NCBI GenBank assembly: GCA_030950285.1 | Contig: JAUZRR010000026.1 | Span: forward strand, 1 to 49,314 | Source: Planctomycetota bacterium | Lineage (GTDB): Bacteria; Planctomycetota; Phycisphaerae; Phycisphaerales; UBA1924 | Direction: 5' to 3' | DNA length: 49,314 nucleotides | Part shown: positions 41,654 through 49,314 of the stretch, piece after piece | How the letters are laid out: each line of letters opens with the position of its first letter | Position numbering within the stretch: the stretch's first letter is position 1 | Translations under genes and position numbers: made by a program | The notes under the pieces: generated by a model | Told to the model about the DNA's origin: nothing | What the model saw: only the letters and a program-made list of their open reading frames with translations | Databases searched by the model: none

Positions 41654-42790
41654 TTACCGCTCGCTGATCGGGATATAGGGGGCGTCGTGGGGGCCGACGT
41701 ACTGGGCTTTGGGGCGGAAGAGCCGGTTGCCGTCGAGCTGCTCGAGGATGTGTCCGCTCCACCCGGCCAGCCGCGAGAGGACGAACATCGGGGTGAAGAG
41801 GTCGAGCTTGAGCCCGATGCAGTGGTAGGTTGTGGCCGAGTAGAAATCGACGTTGGGGTAGATGCCCTTGGCGGCCAGCTCGCGCTCCATGATGATCTCG
41901 ATCGCGTTGCTCTTGGCGTAGAGAGCACTGTTGCCCGTGTCCTCGGCCAGCTGCTTGGCGAGGGTCTGGAGGTCGGTGGCGCGGGGGTCCTTGGCTTTGT
42001 AGACCCGGTGGCCGAAGCCCATGATCTTCTCTTTGCGTTCGATCTTGCCCATGATGTAGGGCTCGACGTCTTCCACCGAGGGGATCTCGTTGAGCATGTG
42101 CATGACGCCCTCGTTGGCCCCGCCGTGGAGCGGGCCGCGGAGGCTGCCGATCGCCCCGGTGAGGGCCGAGTAGATGTCCGAGAGGGTCGAGATGATGACT
42201 CTTGCCGCGAAGGTCGAGTTGTTGAGCCCGTGGTCGGCGTGGAGGATCATGCAGATGTCAAACGCACGGGCCATGGTCGGGGTCGGCTTCTCGCCGTTGA
42301 GCATGTAGAGGAAGTTCTCGGCAAACGTGAGCGAAGTGTCCGGCGCGATCGCGTCGAGCCCGCGGCGGTACCGGTCAAACGCGGCGACCAGCGTCGGGGC
42401 CATCCCCAGCACCCGCAGCGATTTCTCGCGGGCGGCTTCAAGATCGTTGTCGTTGGGGGTCTCGTCGTAGAGGGCAAGCTCGCTGACCAGCGTCCGCAGC
42501 ACGTGCATCGGCTCGGCGCCCTTGGGCAGCGTGCGGATGCGGTCGTTGAACCCCGCGGGCAGGGCGTAGTTGGCCCGGAGCGACTTGGTGAAGTCGGCCA
42601 GTTCGCTCGCGGTCGGCAGCCGCAGGTTCCAGAGCAGGTAGACCGTCTCCTCGAAGGTCGAGTTCGAGGACAGGTCGCCGATCGCGATCCCGACGTATTC
42701 GAGGACGCCCTTCTGGCCGTCGATGAAGGACATCTGGGTCTCGGCGGCGATGATGCCTTCGAGGCCTCGAGCAAAGGTGGCGGTGGTCAT
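41654..42790 (-). CDS. gltA: Citrate synthase
   Basis: 378 residues, the short (about 370-380 residue) type common in Gram-positives and related to 2-methylcitrate synthases. It condenses oxaloacetate with acetyl-CoA. Catalytic residues are visible: His187 (HADHGLNNSTF), His222 (GPLHGGANEGV), His261 (GFGHRVY) and Asp315 (NVDFYSATTY). The GGAGACCC sequence lies before the ATG. The E. coli-type NADH-binding N-terminal domain is absent. A 2-methylcitrate synthase activity cannot be excluded. It is divergent from the rhomboid gene. Confidence 0.94.
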   Translation of the reverse strand: MTTATFARGLEGIIAAETQMSFIDGQKGVLEYVGIAIGDLSSNSTFEETVYLLWNLRLPTASELADFTKSLRANYALPAGFNDRIRTLPKGAEPMHVLRTLVSELALYDETPNDNDLEAAREKSLRVLGMAPTLVAAFDRYRRGLDAIAPDTSLTFAENFLYMLNGEKPTPTMARAFDICMILHADHGLNNSTFAARVIISTLSDIYSALTGAIGSLRGPLHGGANEGVMHMLNEIPSVEDVEPYIMGKIERKEKIMGFGHRVYKAKDPRATDLQTLAKQLAEDTGNSALYAKSNAIEIIMERELAAKGIYPNVDFYSATTYHCIGLKLDLFTPMFVLSRLAGWSGHILEQLDGNRLFRPKAQYVGPHDAPYIPISER

Positions 42791-42974
42791 CGGCGGGTCT
42801 CCTTCGGTGCCGGCGGCGGGTTGCGGTGCTGCCGGGGTGTGTTCGTACGTCGGCTGTGAGCCGGGGCCGCTGCCCCATTTTCGCAGGCTCCCCTGTCAAG
42901 AGCGGGAAGACAGCATAGGAGTTTACCAGCCCGTCTTCGAGGGACGCGGCCGAGAATCGGGGGTAGGATCGCCC

Positions 42975-44153
42975 GTGTTCCTCCCCCTCGGCACCGACCG
43001 CGACAAGCGACGCCCCGTCGCGGTGACCTACGCGTTGATCGCAATCAACGTGGCGGCGTTTGCGGTGATGATGGTGATCGAGGAGTCAAACCCCGATCTC
43101 TCCACCAGGCTGGAGGGCGGGCTGGTGCTGCGGCCGGGCGTCTCGGGCTGGTGGACCTACCTGACCTACGCCTTCCTGCACGGCGGCTACAGCCACATCA
43201 TCTTCAACAGCCTCTTCCTCTGGGTCTTCGGGCCCGACGTCGAAGACCGGCTCGGGCGGGTGGGGTTTGTCGTGCTCTATGTCGCCGGCGCGGTGGGGGC
43301 GGGGGTTGCCCACGGGCTCTTCACGTCCGCTCCGGTGGTCGGGGCGTCGGGGGCGATCGCGGCGGTGACCGGGGCGTTCCTGGTCTTCTTCCCCTACGTC
43401 AAAGTCCGGACGCTGGTGTTTTTCATTCTGATCGGTGTCTTCCCGATCACCGCGTGGTGGTTTATCGCGTTTGCGATCGCCCGCGATCTCTTCGGCCTGG
43501 CTGCCGGCGGGGGCAACGTCGCCTACATGGCCCACTTCGGCGGCTATCTCATCGGCGCGGGGGGCGCCCTGCTGCTGCTCTGGCTGAAGCTGGTCCCGCG
43601 CGAGCCGTACGACCTGCTCACGATCGGCAAACAGGCCGCCCGGCGGCGCGCGTTCAAAGCCGCGTTTGCCTCAGGCTCGGCCAAGACAAGCCCCGGCGGT
43701 CATCGGGCAGGCATCCCCAAAGCCATCGAACGAAAGCCCCACGAGCCCGAGGTCCGCACGCCCGACGGCCCGGCGGCCTTGGCGCGTTTGCGCGCCCAGA
43801 AGCGGGTGGCCGAGGGCGACCCCGCCGGCGCAGCCGAGGCATATCTCGAGATGCGGGGCATCCCCGAAGGGCAGAAACTCCCGCCCCTGGGCCGACGCCA
43901 GCTCTACGAGATCGCCAACTCCCTCTTCCAGTCCGGCGACTACGCCAACGCGGTGGATGCCTACCAGCAGTTCCTCGCCGCCCACAGCAAGGACGTCGAA
44001 GCGGGGCGGGTCTTGCTGACGCTCGGGCTTATCAACGCGAGGTTTCTCAACGACCCGACCGCTGCCAAACGGGCGTTGCTCGATGCGAAGAAGAAGCAAC
44101 TCACCGATGCCGACGCCCAGCTTGTTGACGAGCTGCTCGGCGAGATCGGCTGA
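42975..44153 (+). CDS. Rhomboid-family intramembrane protease with TPR-like tail
   Basis: 392 residues from a GTG at 42975. Six or seven membrane segments span residues 15-220. The conserved HGGYSHIIFNSLFLWVFG lies in segment 2, the nucleophile is Ser125 in GASGAI and the partner His187 is in MAHFGGYLIG. This is a complete catalytic dyad. The last 170 residues are soluble and contain a TPR-like helical repeat (LYEIANSLFQSGDYANAVDAYQQFL). The upstream open frame reaches 42723 but has no membrane or family sequence, so the GTG is preferred. The gene ends 15 bases before trpF, with which it is likely co-transcribed. Confidence 0.88.
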   Translation: MFLPLGTDRDKRRPVAVTYALIAINVAAFAVMMVIEESNPDLSTRLEGGLVLRPGVSGWWTYLTYAFLHGGYSHIIFNSLFLWVFGPDVEDRLGRVGFVVLYVAGAVGAGVAHGLFTSAPVVGASGAIAAVTGAFLVFFPYVKVRTLVFFILIGVFPITAWWFIAFAIARDLFGLAAGGGNVAYMAHFGGYLIGAGGALLLLWLKLVPREPYDLLTIGKQAARRRAFKAAFASGSAKTSPGGHRAGIPKAIERKPHEPEVRTPDGPAALARLRAQKRVAEGDPAGAAEAYLEMRGIPEGQKLPPLGRRQLYEIANSLFQSGDYANAVDAYQQFLAAHSKDVEAGRVLLTLGLINARFLNDPTAAKRALLDAKKKQLTDADAQLVDELLGEIG

Positions 44154-44168
44154 TCCAAAGGAGCCGCA

Positions 44169-44804
44169 GTGGACCGGACACGCATCAAAGTCTGTGGCAT
44201 CACCACCCACGACGCCGCCCGCGCCGCCGTCGACGCCGGGGCCGACGTGCTGGGGTTTGTGTTCGTGCCCGAGACTCCCCGCGCGATCGAGCCCGAAGCC
44301 GCGTTCGAGATCCTCTCGGCCCTGCCCCCGATGGTCGGCACCGTCGGCGTCTTCCGCAACGCGTCGCTCGAAGAGTTCATCGAGCTCGAACAACGCTGCC
44401 CGACCGACTGGTCTCAGTTGCACGGGGCCGAGCCGGAGAATCTGGTGCGTGACTGTGGCCCGCGGGTCATCCGGGGGATCCGCTTCGACCCCGAGACCAT
44501 CGCGGCCGAGCTGGCGCGGTGGGACGCGATCGACGAGATCGAGGGAATCCTGGTCGATGGCTCGGCTGGCGGTGAGGGCGAGGCGTTCGCGTGGGAGGCG
44601 TTGGTTGGGCCGATGGCGAGCATCTCGACCCCGGTCATCATCGCCGGCGGGTTGCACCCGGGCAACGTCGCCGAGGCGGTGCGGGCCTGCCACCCGTTCG
44701 CGGTGGATGTGTCGAGCGGTGTCGAGCGCGAGCCGGGGGTCAAGGACGTTGAGAAGATTCGTGCGTTTTGTCGCGCTGTCCGCGAGGCGGACGCACAGCA
44801 GTAG
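44169..44804 (+). CDS. trpF: Phosphoribosylanthranilate isomerase
   Basis: 211 residues, GTG start with AAAGGAG nine bases upstream. A TIM-barrel enzyme for step three of tryptophan synthesis. The active-site Cys is in IKVCGIT at the N-terminus and the general acid Asp in ILVDGSAGGEG. The phosphate-binding loops are IIAGGLHPGN and DVSSGVEREPGVKD. No other trp genes are adjacent; instead it follows the rhomboid gene. Confidence 0.95.
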   Translation: MDRTRIKVCGITTHDAARAAVDAGADVLGFVFVPETPRAIEPEAAFEILSALPPMVGTVGVFRNASLEEFIELEQRCPTDWSQLHGAEPENLVRDCGPRVIRGIRFDPETIAAELARWDAIDEIEGILVDGSAGGEGEAFAWEALVGPMASISTPVIIAGGLHPGNVAEAVRACHPFAVDVSSGVEREPGVKDVEKIRAFCRAVREADAQQ

Positions 44805-44881
44805 CGCTTTTTGAAGCATCGTCTCTCACACCGCGTGACGAGTCCGGCTTCGTTTCTCTTGGTTCTTTGAGGTGGTGTCCT

Positions 44882-44906
44882 GTCCCCTCGCTTGCGCGAG
44901 GGGCTC
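44882..44906 (+). repeat. Family-1 palindromic repeat
   Basis: Forward copy (GTCCCCTCGC..GCGAGGGGCTC, then CTTTT) midway between convergent trpF and the shikimate kinase gene, where it could serve as a bidirectional transcription barrier. Confidence 0.85.
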
Positions 44907-44930
44907 TTTTCTCGACGAACACAGGCCGGT

Positions 44931-45716
44931 TCAGGACTCCTCAAAGATCGCGGCCAACGCCTCGACAAGCGTCTCGATGGTTGGGGTGGTGGGGGTGGTG
45001 GGGGTGGTGGGGGGGTGGTTGTCTGTCGCGTCGTCGATCTGGATGACGTGCGTCGCCAGCTCTTGGTACAGCGGATCGCGGGCCGCGAAGACCTCGTCGA
45101 TCTCGCCCAGCGGGTCGGCCCCGGTCAGTGATGGGCGGTTGGGGTCGGTGTGGGAGTTGGTGCGCCTTGCTCCCTCCCCCGCGCCCCGCGGGGGAGGGTT
45201 GGGGAGGGGGTGCCTTTCTCCCTCTCCCTCTGGGAGAGGGTGCTTTTTTTCCCGGCGTGTGAGGCTCCTCGCTTGCGCTTCGGGCTCGGTGCTTTCGAGA
45301 CGGCTGCGAAGTGTCACAGGTGTCGCCCGCAGATAGACCAGCTTGACGGCCCCCGCCTTGCTCGCCCGCCGAAGCAACTCGGCCGCCCCCGGTGCTGTCG
45401 GCGTGCCCCCGCCCAGCGCGACAACGCGAGCCGGGGCGGGACACTCCGGGGCCCGACTCTCCCCCACCCACTCCCCCAGGCACTCGGTCTCGGCTCGCCG
45501 AAACGCCGGCTCTCCCAGTTTGGCCCACGCCTGGGCGACCGACCCGCACCCCAGCCGTTCGAGCACCGCGTCGTCAAGATCAACGAAGCGCACACCCAGC
45601 CGTGCTGCGAGCTGTCGCCCGAGCGTGGACTTGCCCGACCCGCGCAGCCCCATCAGCAGGAGCAACGGTGGGGAGGAGTGATGGGGCTCGTGGGGGTGGT
45701 CTGGGGATGCAGGCAT
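44931..45716 (-). CDS. aroK: Shikimate kinase with repeat-derived insertion in the LID region
   Basis: 261 residues against the usual 165-185. It phosphorylates shikimate in aromatic amino-acid synthesis. Walker A is GLRGSGKST (23-31), the shikimate-binding Asp lies in FVDLDDAV, the Arg in GEPAFRRAE (about 73) and the GGG at 102-104. After LRSRLE (140-141) about 48 residues intrude, rich in Arg/Glu/Pro/Gly, before NRPSLTGADPLGEIDEVFAARDPLYQELA, the normal LID-Arg (Arg194) and C-terminal helix. The insertion (45150-45293) is the translation of palindromic repeats. The tail carries a TTPTTPTTP run. The ATG at 45716 is the best start; an earlier in-frame ATG lies at 45731. Confidence 0.9.
   Translation of the reverse strand: MPASPDHPHEPHHSSPPLLLLMGLRGSGKSTLGRQLAARLGVRFVDLDDAVLERLGCGSVAQAWAKLGEPAFRRAETECLGEWVGESRAPECPAPARVVALGGGTPTAPGAAELLRRASKAGAVKLVYLRATPVTLRSRLESTEPEAQARSLTRREKKHPLPEGEGERHPLPNPPPRGAGEGARRTNSHTDPNRPSLTGADPLGEIDEVFAARDPLYQELATHVIQIDDATDNHPPTTPTTPTTPTIETLVEALAAIFEES
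44981..45019. repeat. 9-base tandem repeat (GGTGGTGGG) inside aroK
   Basis: Four near-perfect 9-base units encode the TTPTTPTTPT stretch of the shikimate kinase tail. Confidence 0.8.
45168..45242. repeat. Family-2 palindromic repeats inside aroK
   Basis: Two units are present: 45168-45211 (CTCCCTCCCCC / GGGGGAGGG arms around CGCGCCCCGCG) and 45218-45242 (CCCTCTCCC / GGGAGAGGG). The same family recurs at 49019-49097. Confidence 0.8.
45261..45287 (+). repeat. Degenerate family-1 repeat inside aroK
   Basis: CTCCTCGCTTGCGC followed by a decayed right arm (TTCGGGCTC). It encodes EPEAQARS in the shikimate kinase and adjoins the family-2 units. Confidence 0.65.
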
Positions 45717-45830
45717 GGCAGGCTGGAGCATACCGCACGCCAACCCGCACGCCGCGCGGTACGCTGGTGGTACCCGGCGGGCAGGATCGAGAAGCACATC
45801 GGCCCGACCGTGCAGGAGGACCGCCGCCCC

Positions 45831-46415
45831 ATGCCCAATCCACCAGCCGACACCCGCTGCGCCTGGGCCCGCCTCGAGTCGGAGATCCACTACCACGACA
45901 CCGAGTGGGGCGTGCCCAACCGCAACGAGCAGCACATGTTCGAGATGCTCACCCTCGAAGGTGCGCAGGCCGGGCTGAGTTGGTCGACGATCCTTGCCAA
46001 ACGCGAGGGCTACCGGCGGCTGTTCAAGGGGTTCGACGCCGCGAAGGTCGCCCGCTTTGCCGAGCGGGATGTCGAGCGGCTGATGGGCGATGCCTCGATC
46101 GTCCGCAACCGCCTCAAGATCGAATCGGCCATCAGCAACGCGAAGGTGATCGTGGGGTTGCACGGGCAAGGCGAGTCGTTGTCCGGGCTGCTATGGGCGT
46201 TTGTGGATGGCACGCCGATCGTCAACCGGTATGCCTCGCTCGACGAGCTCCCATCCCAGACCGACCTTTCGAAACGGATCTCGAAAGACCTCAAGCAGCG
46301 AGGCTTCCGCTTCGTCGGCCCGACGGTGATCTACGCGATGATGCAGGCGATCGGGATGGTCAACGACCACACCACCAGCTGCCCGCGATGGGCGGCCTGC
46401 CGGACGATGCGGTAG
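45831..46415 (+). CDS. tag: DNA-3-methyladenine glycosylase I
   Basis: 194 residues. It removes 3-methyladenine from alkylated DNA. The HhH-superfamily Tag signature is evident: CAWARLESEIHYHDTEWGVPNRNEQHMFEMLTLEGAQAGLSW. The zinc ligands at the N-terminus (Cys10 and a His) pair with those at the end (NDHTTSCPRW). The ATG at 45831 has AGGAGG eleven bases upstream. The open frame continues far upstream through the shikimate kinase, but this is antisense and not real. It is divergent from aroK with 114 bases between. Confidence 0.95.
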   Translation: MPNPPADTRCAWARLESEIHYHDTEWGVPNRNEQHMFEMLTLEGAQAGLSWSTILAKREGYRRLFKGFDAAKVARFAERDVERLMGDASIVRNRLKIESAISNAKVIVGLHGQGESLSGLLWAFVDGTPIVNRYASLDELPSQTDLSKRISKDLKQRGFRFVGPTVIYAMMQAIGMVNDHTTSCPRWAACRTMR

Positions 46416-46649
46416 TCTCTCGGCGGCGGCCACGGCTCCCGGACCACTGCGCTCCCGGTCTTCGGGGCCGTGGGCATTCCCGGCGGAAGGACGCGGGGGG
46501 CGTGAGATGGTGTACCGCCTGGAATACACGACACGGCAGTCTTGTTTGTCGGGGTGGTCCCGGTTGTGGTTTGGGGGGTCCGTGGGGATGCCTCCGGCTC
46601 AAGCACCAGCACGTGGTGGGAGTGCAGCTCCCGCCCAAGGAGCGCAGTG

Positions 46650-48953
46650 ATGCACAAAGACCCGGTCTGTGGCATGGAGGTTCTCCCCGAGGCGGCCGCT
46701 GAAACGATCGAGCACGAGGGGACGCGGTATTTCCTGTGCAGCACGTCCTGTGCCGAGAAGTTCCGCGCCGATCCGGCGAAGTACACCACCACCGAGCCCG
46801 CACCCGCACCCGCACCCGATCCCGAGCCCGGCACGATCTACACCTGCCCGATGCACCCCGAGGTCCGGCAGGTCGGGCCGGGGGTCTGCCCCAAGTGCGG
46901 CATGGCGCTGGAACCGGCCGACCCCACCGCCGCGACCGACGAGGACGACGACACCGAGTACCGCGACATGACCCGCCGGTTCTGGGTCGGGGCGGTCCTC
47001 ACCACCCCGTTGCTGGTGATCGTGACGCTGAATATGTTCTTTGGCAACTGGTTTGCCGATCGCGTCGGGCACGCGCTCTCGCAGTGGATCGAGCTGGTGC
47101 TGGCCACGCCCGTGGTGCTCTGGTGCGCGTCGTTCTTCTTTGTCCGCGGCGTGCAGTCGGTCCGCACCCGCCACCTCAACATGTGGACGCTGGTCTCGAT
47201 CGGGGTCGGGATCGCCTACGTCTTCAGCGTCGTCGCCACACTCATGCCGGGCATCTTCCCCGAGTCGTTCCGCGACGAGGCCGGCCGCGTCGGCGTCTAC
47301 TTCGAGGCCGCTGCCGTGATTGTTACGCTGGTGTTGCTCGGGCAGGTGATGGAACTCCGTGCCCGTCGGCAGACCGGTGGCGCGATCCGCGCGCTGCTCG
47401 AGCTGGCTCCGCCGACCGCCCGACGCCTCGGGGACGACGGCACCGAAGAAGAGGTCGCCGTCGAGAGCCTCAACCCCGAAGACCGCGTCCGCGTGCGGCC
47501 GGGTGACAAAGTCCCGATCGACGGGGTGGTCCTCGAGGGCACCAGCACCATCGACGAGTCGATGCTCACCGGCGAGCCGGTGCCCGTCGAGAAGGGGCCG
47601 GGCGACGAGGTCACCGGCGGCACGGTCAACCGGCAGGGGGCGTTCGTGATGAGCGTCTCCCGCGTGGGCTCGGAGACGACGCTGGCGCAGATCGTGCAGA
47701 TGGTCGCCGACGCCCAGCGGTCCCGCGCCCCGATCCAGCGGCTCGCCGACGCGGTCGCGGGCTGGTTCGTCCCCATCGTGCTGGTGATCGCGGTGATCGC
47801 GTTTGTGGTGTGGATGCTTGTGGGGCCCGAGCCGGCGTTTGCCTATGCGTTGATCGCGGCGGTCTCGGTGCTCATCATCGCCTGCCCGTGCGCCCTGGGG
47901 CTGGCGACGCCGATGTCGATCATGGTGGCGGCGGGCAAGGGGGCGTCAATGGGCGTGCTGGTCAAGAACGCCGCGGCGCTCGAGACCTTCGAGAAGGTGG
48001 ATACGGTCGTTGTGGACAAGACCGGCACGCTGACCGAAGGCCGCCCGGAGCTGGTGCTGGTGCGCGTGGTCGGAGACGAATCCGAAGCCCGTGTCAGTGC
48101 GCTCATCTCCGGGGCCGAGCGCGGCAGCGAGCACCCGTTGGCCGAGGCGATCGTCCGCGGGCTCGATGAGAAGACCGACCAGCGCCTTGAGGCCGAGGAG
48201 TTTGAAGCCATCACCGGCAAGGGGATCAAAGCCCGCGTCGACGGCCGCGAGGTCGTCATCGGTTCGGCGCGGCTGATGGAGGAGGTCGGCGCCGACCCGG
48301 CCGCGCTCGCCGAGGAAGCCGACACGCAGCGCCGGACCGGGGCGACCGCGATGTTCGCCGCGATCGACGGCACGCTCGCGGCCCTCCTGGCTGTCGCCGA
48401 CCCGATCAAGCCGACGACCCGTGCCGCGATCGACGCCCTCCACGCCAAGGGGTTGACGGTCGTCATGCTCACCGGCGACAACCAGGTGACGGCCGAGGCG
48501 ATCGGCACGCAGCTGGGGATCGACCGCATCCACGCCGAGGTGCTGCCCGAGCAGAAGGTCTCGGTGGTGCAGGAGCTCCGCGATCAGGGGCACGTCGTGG
48601 CGATGGCCGGGGACGGGGTCAACGACGCCCCGGCGCTGGCCCAGGCGGATATCGGTGTGGCGATGGGCACGGGGTCGGGCGTGGCGATCGAGAGCGCCGG
48701 GATGACGCTTGTGGGCGGCGATCTGGGCGGGTTGCTCCGCGCCCGGGCCCTCAGCCGCGCGACGATGCGGAACATCCGGCAGAACCTGTTCTTTGCGTTC
48801 ATCTACAACGGGCTCGGCGTGCCGATCGCGGCGGGGGTGCTGTTCCCGGTTTTCGAGCTGCTGCTGAGCCCGATGATCGCGGCCGCGGCGATGAGCTTCA
48901 GCTCGGTCTCGGTGATCCTCAACGCCCTGCGGCTGCGGACGTTCAAGCCCTGA
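46650..48953 (+). CDS. copA: Copper-type P1B ATPase with YHS and heavy-metal-binding N-terminus
   Basis: 767 residues. Residues 1-45 are a YHS metal-binding domain ([25 protein letters not shown]). Residues 63-90 are a Cys/Met/His motif ([22 protein letters not shown]). Then comes the P-type core: the membrane motif Cys412-Pro-Cys414, TGEP in the actuator domain, the phosphorylated Asp456 in [18 protein letters not shown] and [16 protein letters not shown] in the ATP-binding domain. CPC plus the terminal [15 protein letters not shown] point to Cu+ (or Ag+) efflux. AAGGAG lies seven bases before the ATG, deciding the start. No cue/cop regulator or chaperone is adjacent. Confidence 0.95.
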   Translation: MHKDPVCGMEVLPEAAAETIEHEGTRYFLCSTSCAEKFRADPAKYTTTEPAPAPAPDPEPGTIYTCPMHPEVRQVGPGVCPKCGMALEPADPTAATDEDDDTEYRDMTRRFWVGAVLTTPLLVIVTLNMFFGNWFADRVGHALSQWIELVLATPVVLWCASFFFVRGVQSVRTRHLNMWTLVSIGVGIAYVFSVVATLMPGIFPESFRDEAGRVGVYFEAAAVIVTLVLLGQVMELRARRQTGGAIRALLELAPPTARRLGDDGTEEEVAVESLNPEDRVRVRPGDKVPIDGVVLEGTSTIDESMLTGEPVPVEKGPGDEVTGGTVNRQGAFVMSVSRVGSETTLAQIVQMVADAQRSRAPIQRLADAVAGWFVPIVLVIAVIAFVVWMLVGPEPAFAYALIAAVSVLIIACPCALGLATPMSIMVAAGKGASMGVLVKNAAALETFEKVDTVVVDKTGTLTEGRPELVLVRVVGDESEARVSALISGAERGSEHPLAEAIVRGLDEKTDQRLEAEEFEAITGKGIKARVDGREVVIGSARLMEEVGADPAALAEEADTQRRTGATAMFAAIDGTLAALLAVADPIKPTTRAAIDALHAKGLTVVMLTGDNQVTAEAIGTQLGIDRIHAEVLPEQKVSVVQELRDQGHVVAMAGDGVNDAPALAQADIGVAMGTGSGVAIESAGMTLVGGDLGGLLRARALSRATMRNIRQNLFFAFIYNGLGVPIAAGVLFPVFELLLSPMIAAAAMSFSSVSVILNALRLRTFKP

Positions 48954-49018
48954 GCGTTGCTTTCGCTTCCCCTCTTCTTCTCGCTGCCGATCTTTCGTCC
49001 TTGCCTGCCTTTGTGCTT

Positions 49019-49097
49019 GCTCCCTCTCCCTCTGGGAGAGGCCCGGGGTGAGGGTGTCTTTCTCCCGCTCCCTCTGGGAGGGGGCCGGGGGGAGGGC
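49019..49097. repeat. Two direct copies of family-2 palindromic repeats
   Basis: Two direct copies of about 38 bases (CCCTCTGGGAG core with flanking GCTCCC and GGGG), matching the units inside aroK at 45218-45242. Confidence 0.8.
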
Positions 49098-49146
49098 GGG
49101 TTATCCTGATGCTTCGGCCCCGGCAGTCCCGGCGTTCTTTTCCGCC

Positions 49147-49230
49147 GGCCCGGTTGCTCTTTCTGTGGACCGGCTCCCCCTGCCGTGGCCCCGAGTCCCC
49201 CTGCCGTGGGATCGGCTTCCCCTGCCGTGG
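49147..49230. repeat. 21-base tandem repeat, four units
   Basis: Units start at 49147, 49168, 49189 and 49210. The last three end in CCCCTGCCGTGG. Read on the minus strand they align at about two thirds of positions with units eight to ten of the array at 39804-39866, so both seem to belong to one family. Confidence 0.75.
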
Positions 49231-49314
49231 GGGGGGGGGGCAACCGGCGGCCCCCCCGCGGGGGGGCGCGCCACCCGCCCGCCCCCACAGCGGTCGCAAG
49301 CCGGGCCCGGCGGG

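Larger units (their letters stand above)
48954..49314. other. Terminal gene-free stretch made of repeats
   Basis: No gene was seen. Family-2 units lie at 49019-49056 and 49061-49097, and four 21-base units at 49147-49230. Long G and C homopolymer runs reach to the end of the window, and a collapsed or erroneous assembly end is possible there. Confidence 0.75.

Noticed and set aside
45150..46415. A 421-residue N-terminally extended Tag protein
   Set aside because: The extension is antisense to the shikimate kinase; a good ribosome binding site and the family start support the ATG at 45831.

Overview
The window is very GC-rich and reads as chromosome of a flagellated Gram-negative bacterium, most likely a Phycisphaerae-type member of the Planctomycetota (inference). 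The evidence is: a secreted protein ending in the paired EF-hand, dockerin-like tail common in that group; a PEP-CTERM-type sorting tail; FlgH and FlgI (L and P rings) together with HldE, which imply an LPS outer membrane; the futalosine menaquinone enzyme MqnC; and single housekeeping genes scattered without their usual operon partners. No rRNA, tRNA or CRISPR array was seen.

Layout. 1-6.9 kb: a partial ABC ATPase, a methyltransferase, a UbiD-family decarboxylase, a PBP4-type peptidase, an unknown gene and a single-domain response regulator. 6.9-8.3 kb: a decayed patch with the C-terminal remnant of a secreted protein and an IS630-type transposase fragment. 8.3-11.7 kb: two translationally coupled secreted proteins, one a beta-helix protein with a phage-tail-like C-terminus and one a repeat protein with a dockerin-like tail. 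11.8-16.8 kb: hldE, an ASCH-like gene, an oxidoreductase, a LEM-3-type GIY-YIG gene and rplS. 16.9-24 kb: an AsmA-like protein, efp, a Tat-exported metallo-beta-lactamase-fold enzyme, mqnC, a PEP-CTERM protein and xerD.

24.1-38.4 kb, all on the minus strand, is a compact flagellar cluster. It reads flgF-flgG-flgA-flgH-flgI-flgJ(N)-flgN-flgK-flgL-fliW-csrA-flagellin-flagellin. A near-consensus sigma-54 site lies just before flgF. Both flagellin start sites have ACGGA-type CsrA motifs in the Shine-Dalgarno region, so the cluster appears to carry its own FliW-CsrA-flagellin checkpoint.

38.6-49 kb: trmD, an unknown secreted protein, rpsP with a long acidic/basic tail, gltA, a rhomboid-TPR fusion, trpF, a shikimate kinase with a repeat-derived insertion, tag and a copper-type P1B ATPase. 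The final 360 bases are repeats only.

The most unusual feature is the repeat load. A roughly 25-base palindromic element occurs nine times, mostly between genes and twice as inverted pairs. It has also entered two coding regions in frame: flgA, just after the signal peptide, and the LID region of the shikimate kinase. A second palindromic family and a 21-base tandem repeat family are also present.
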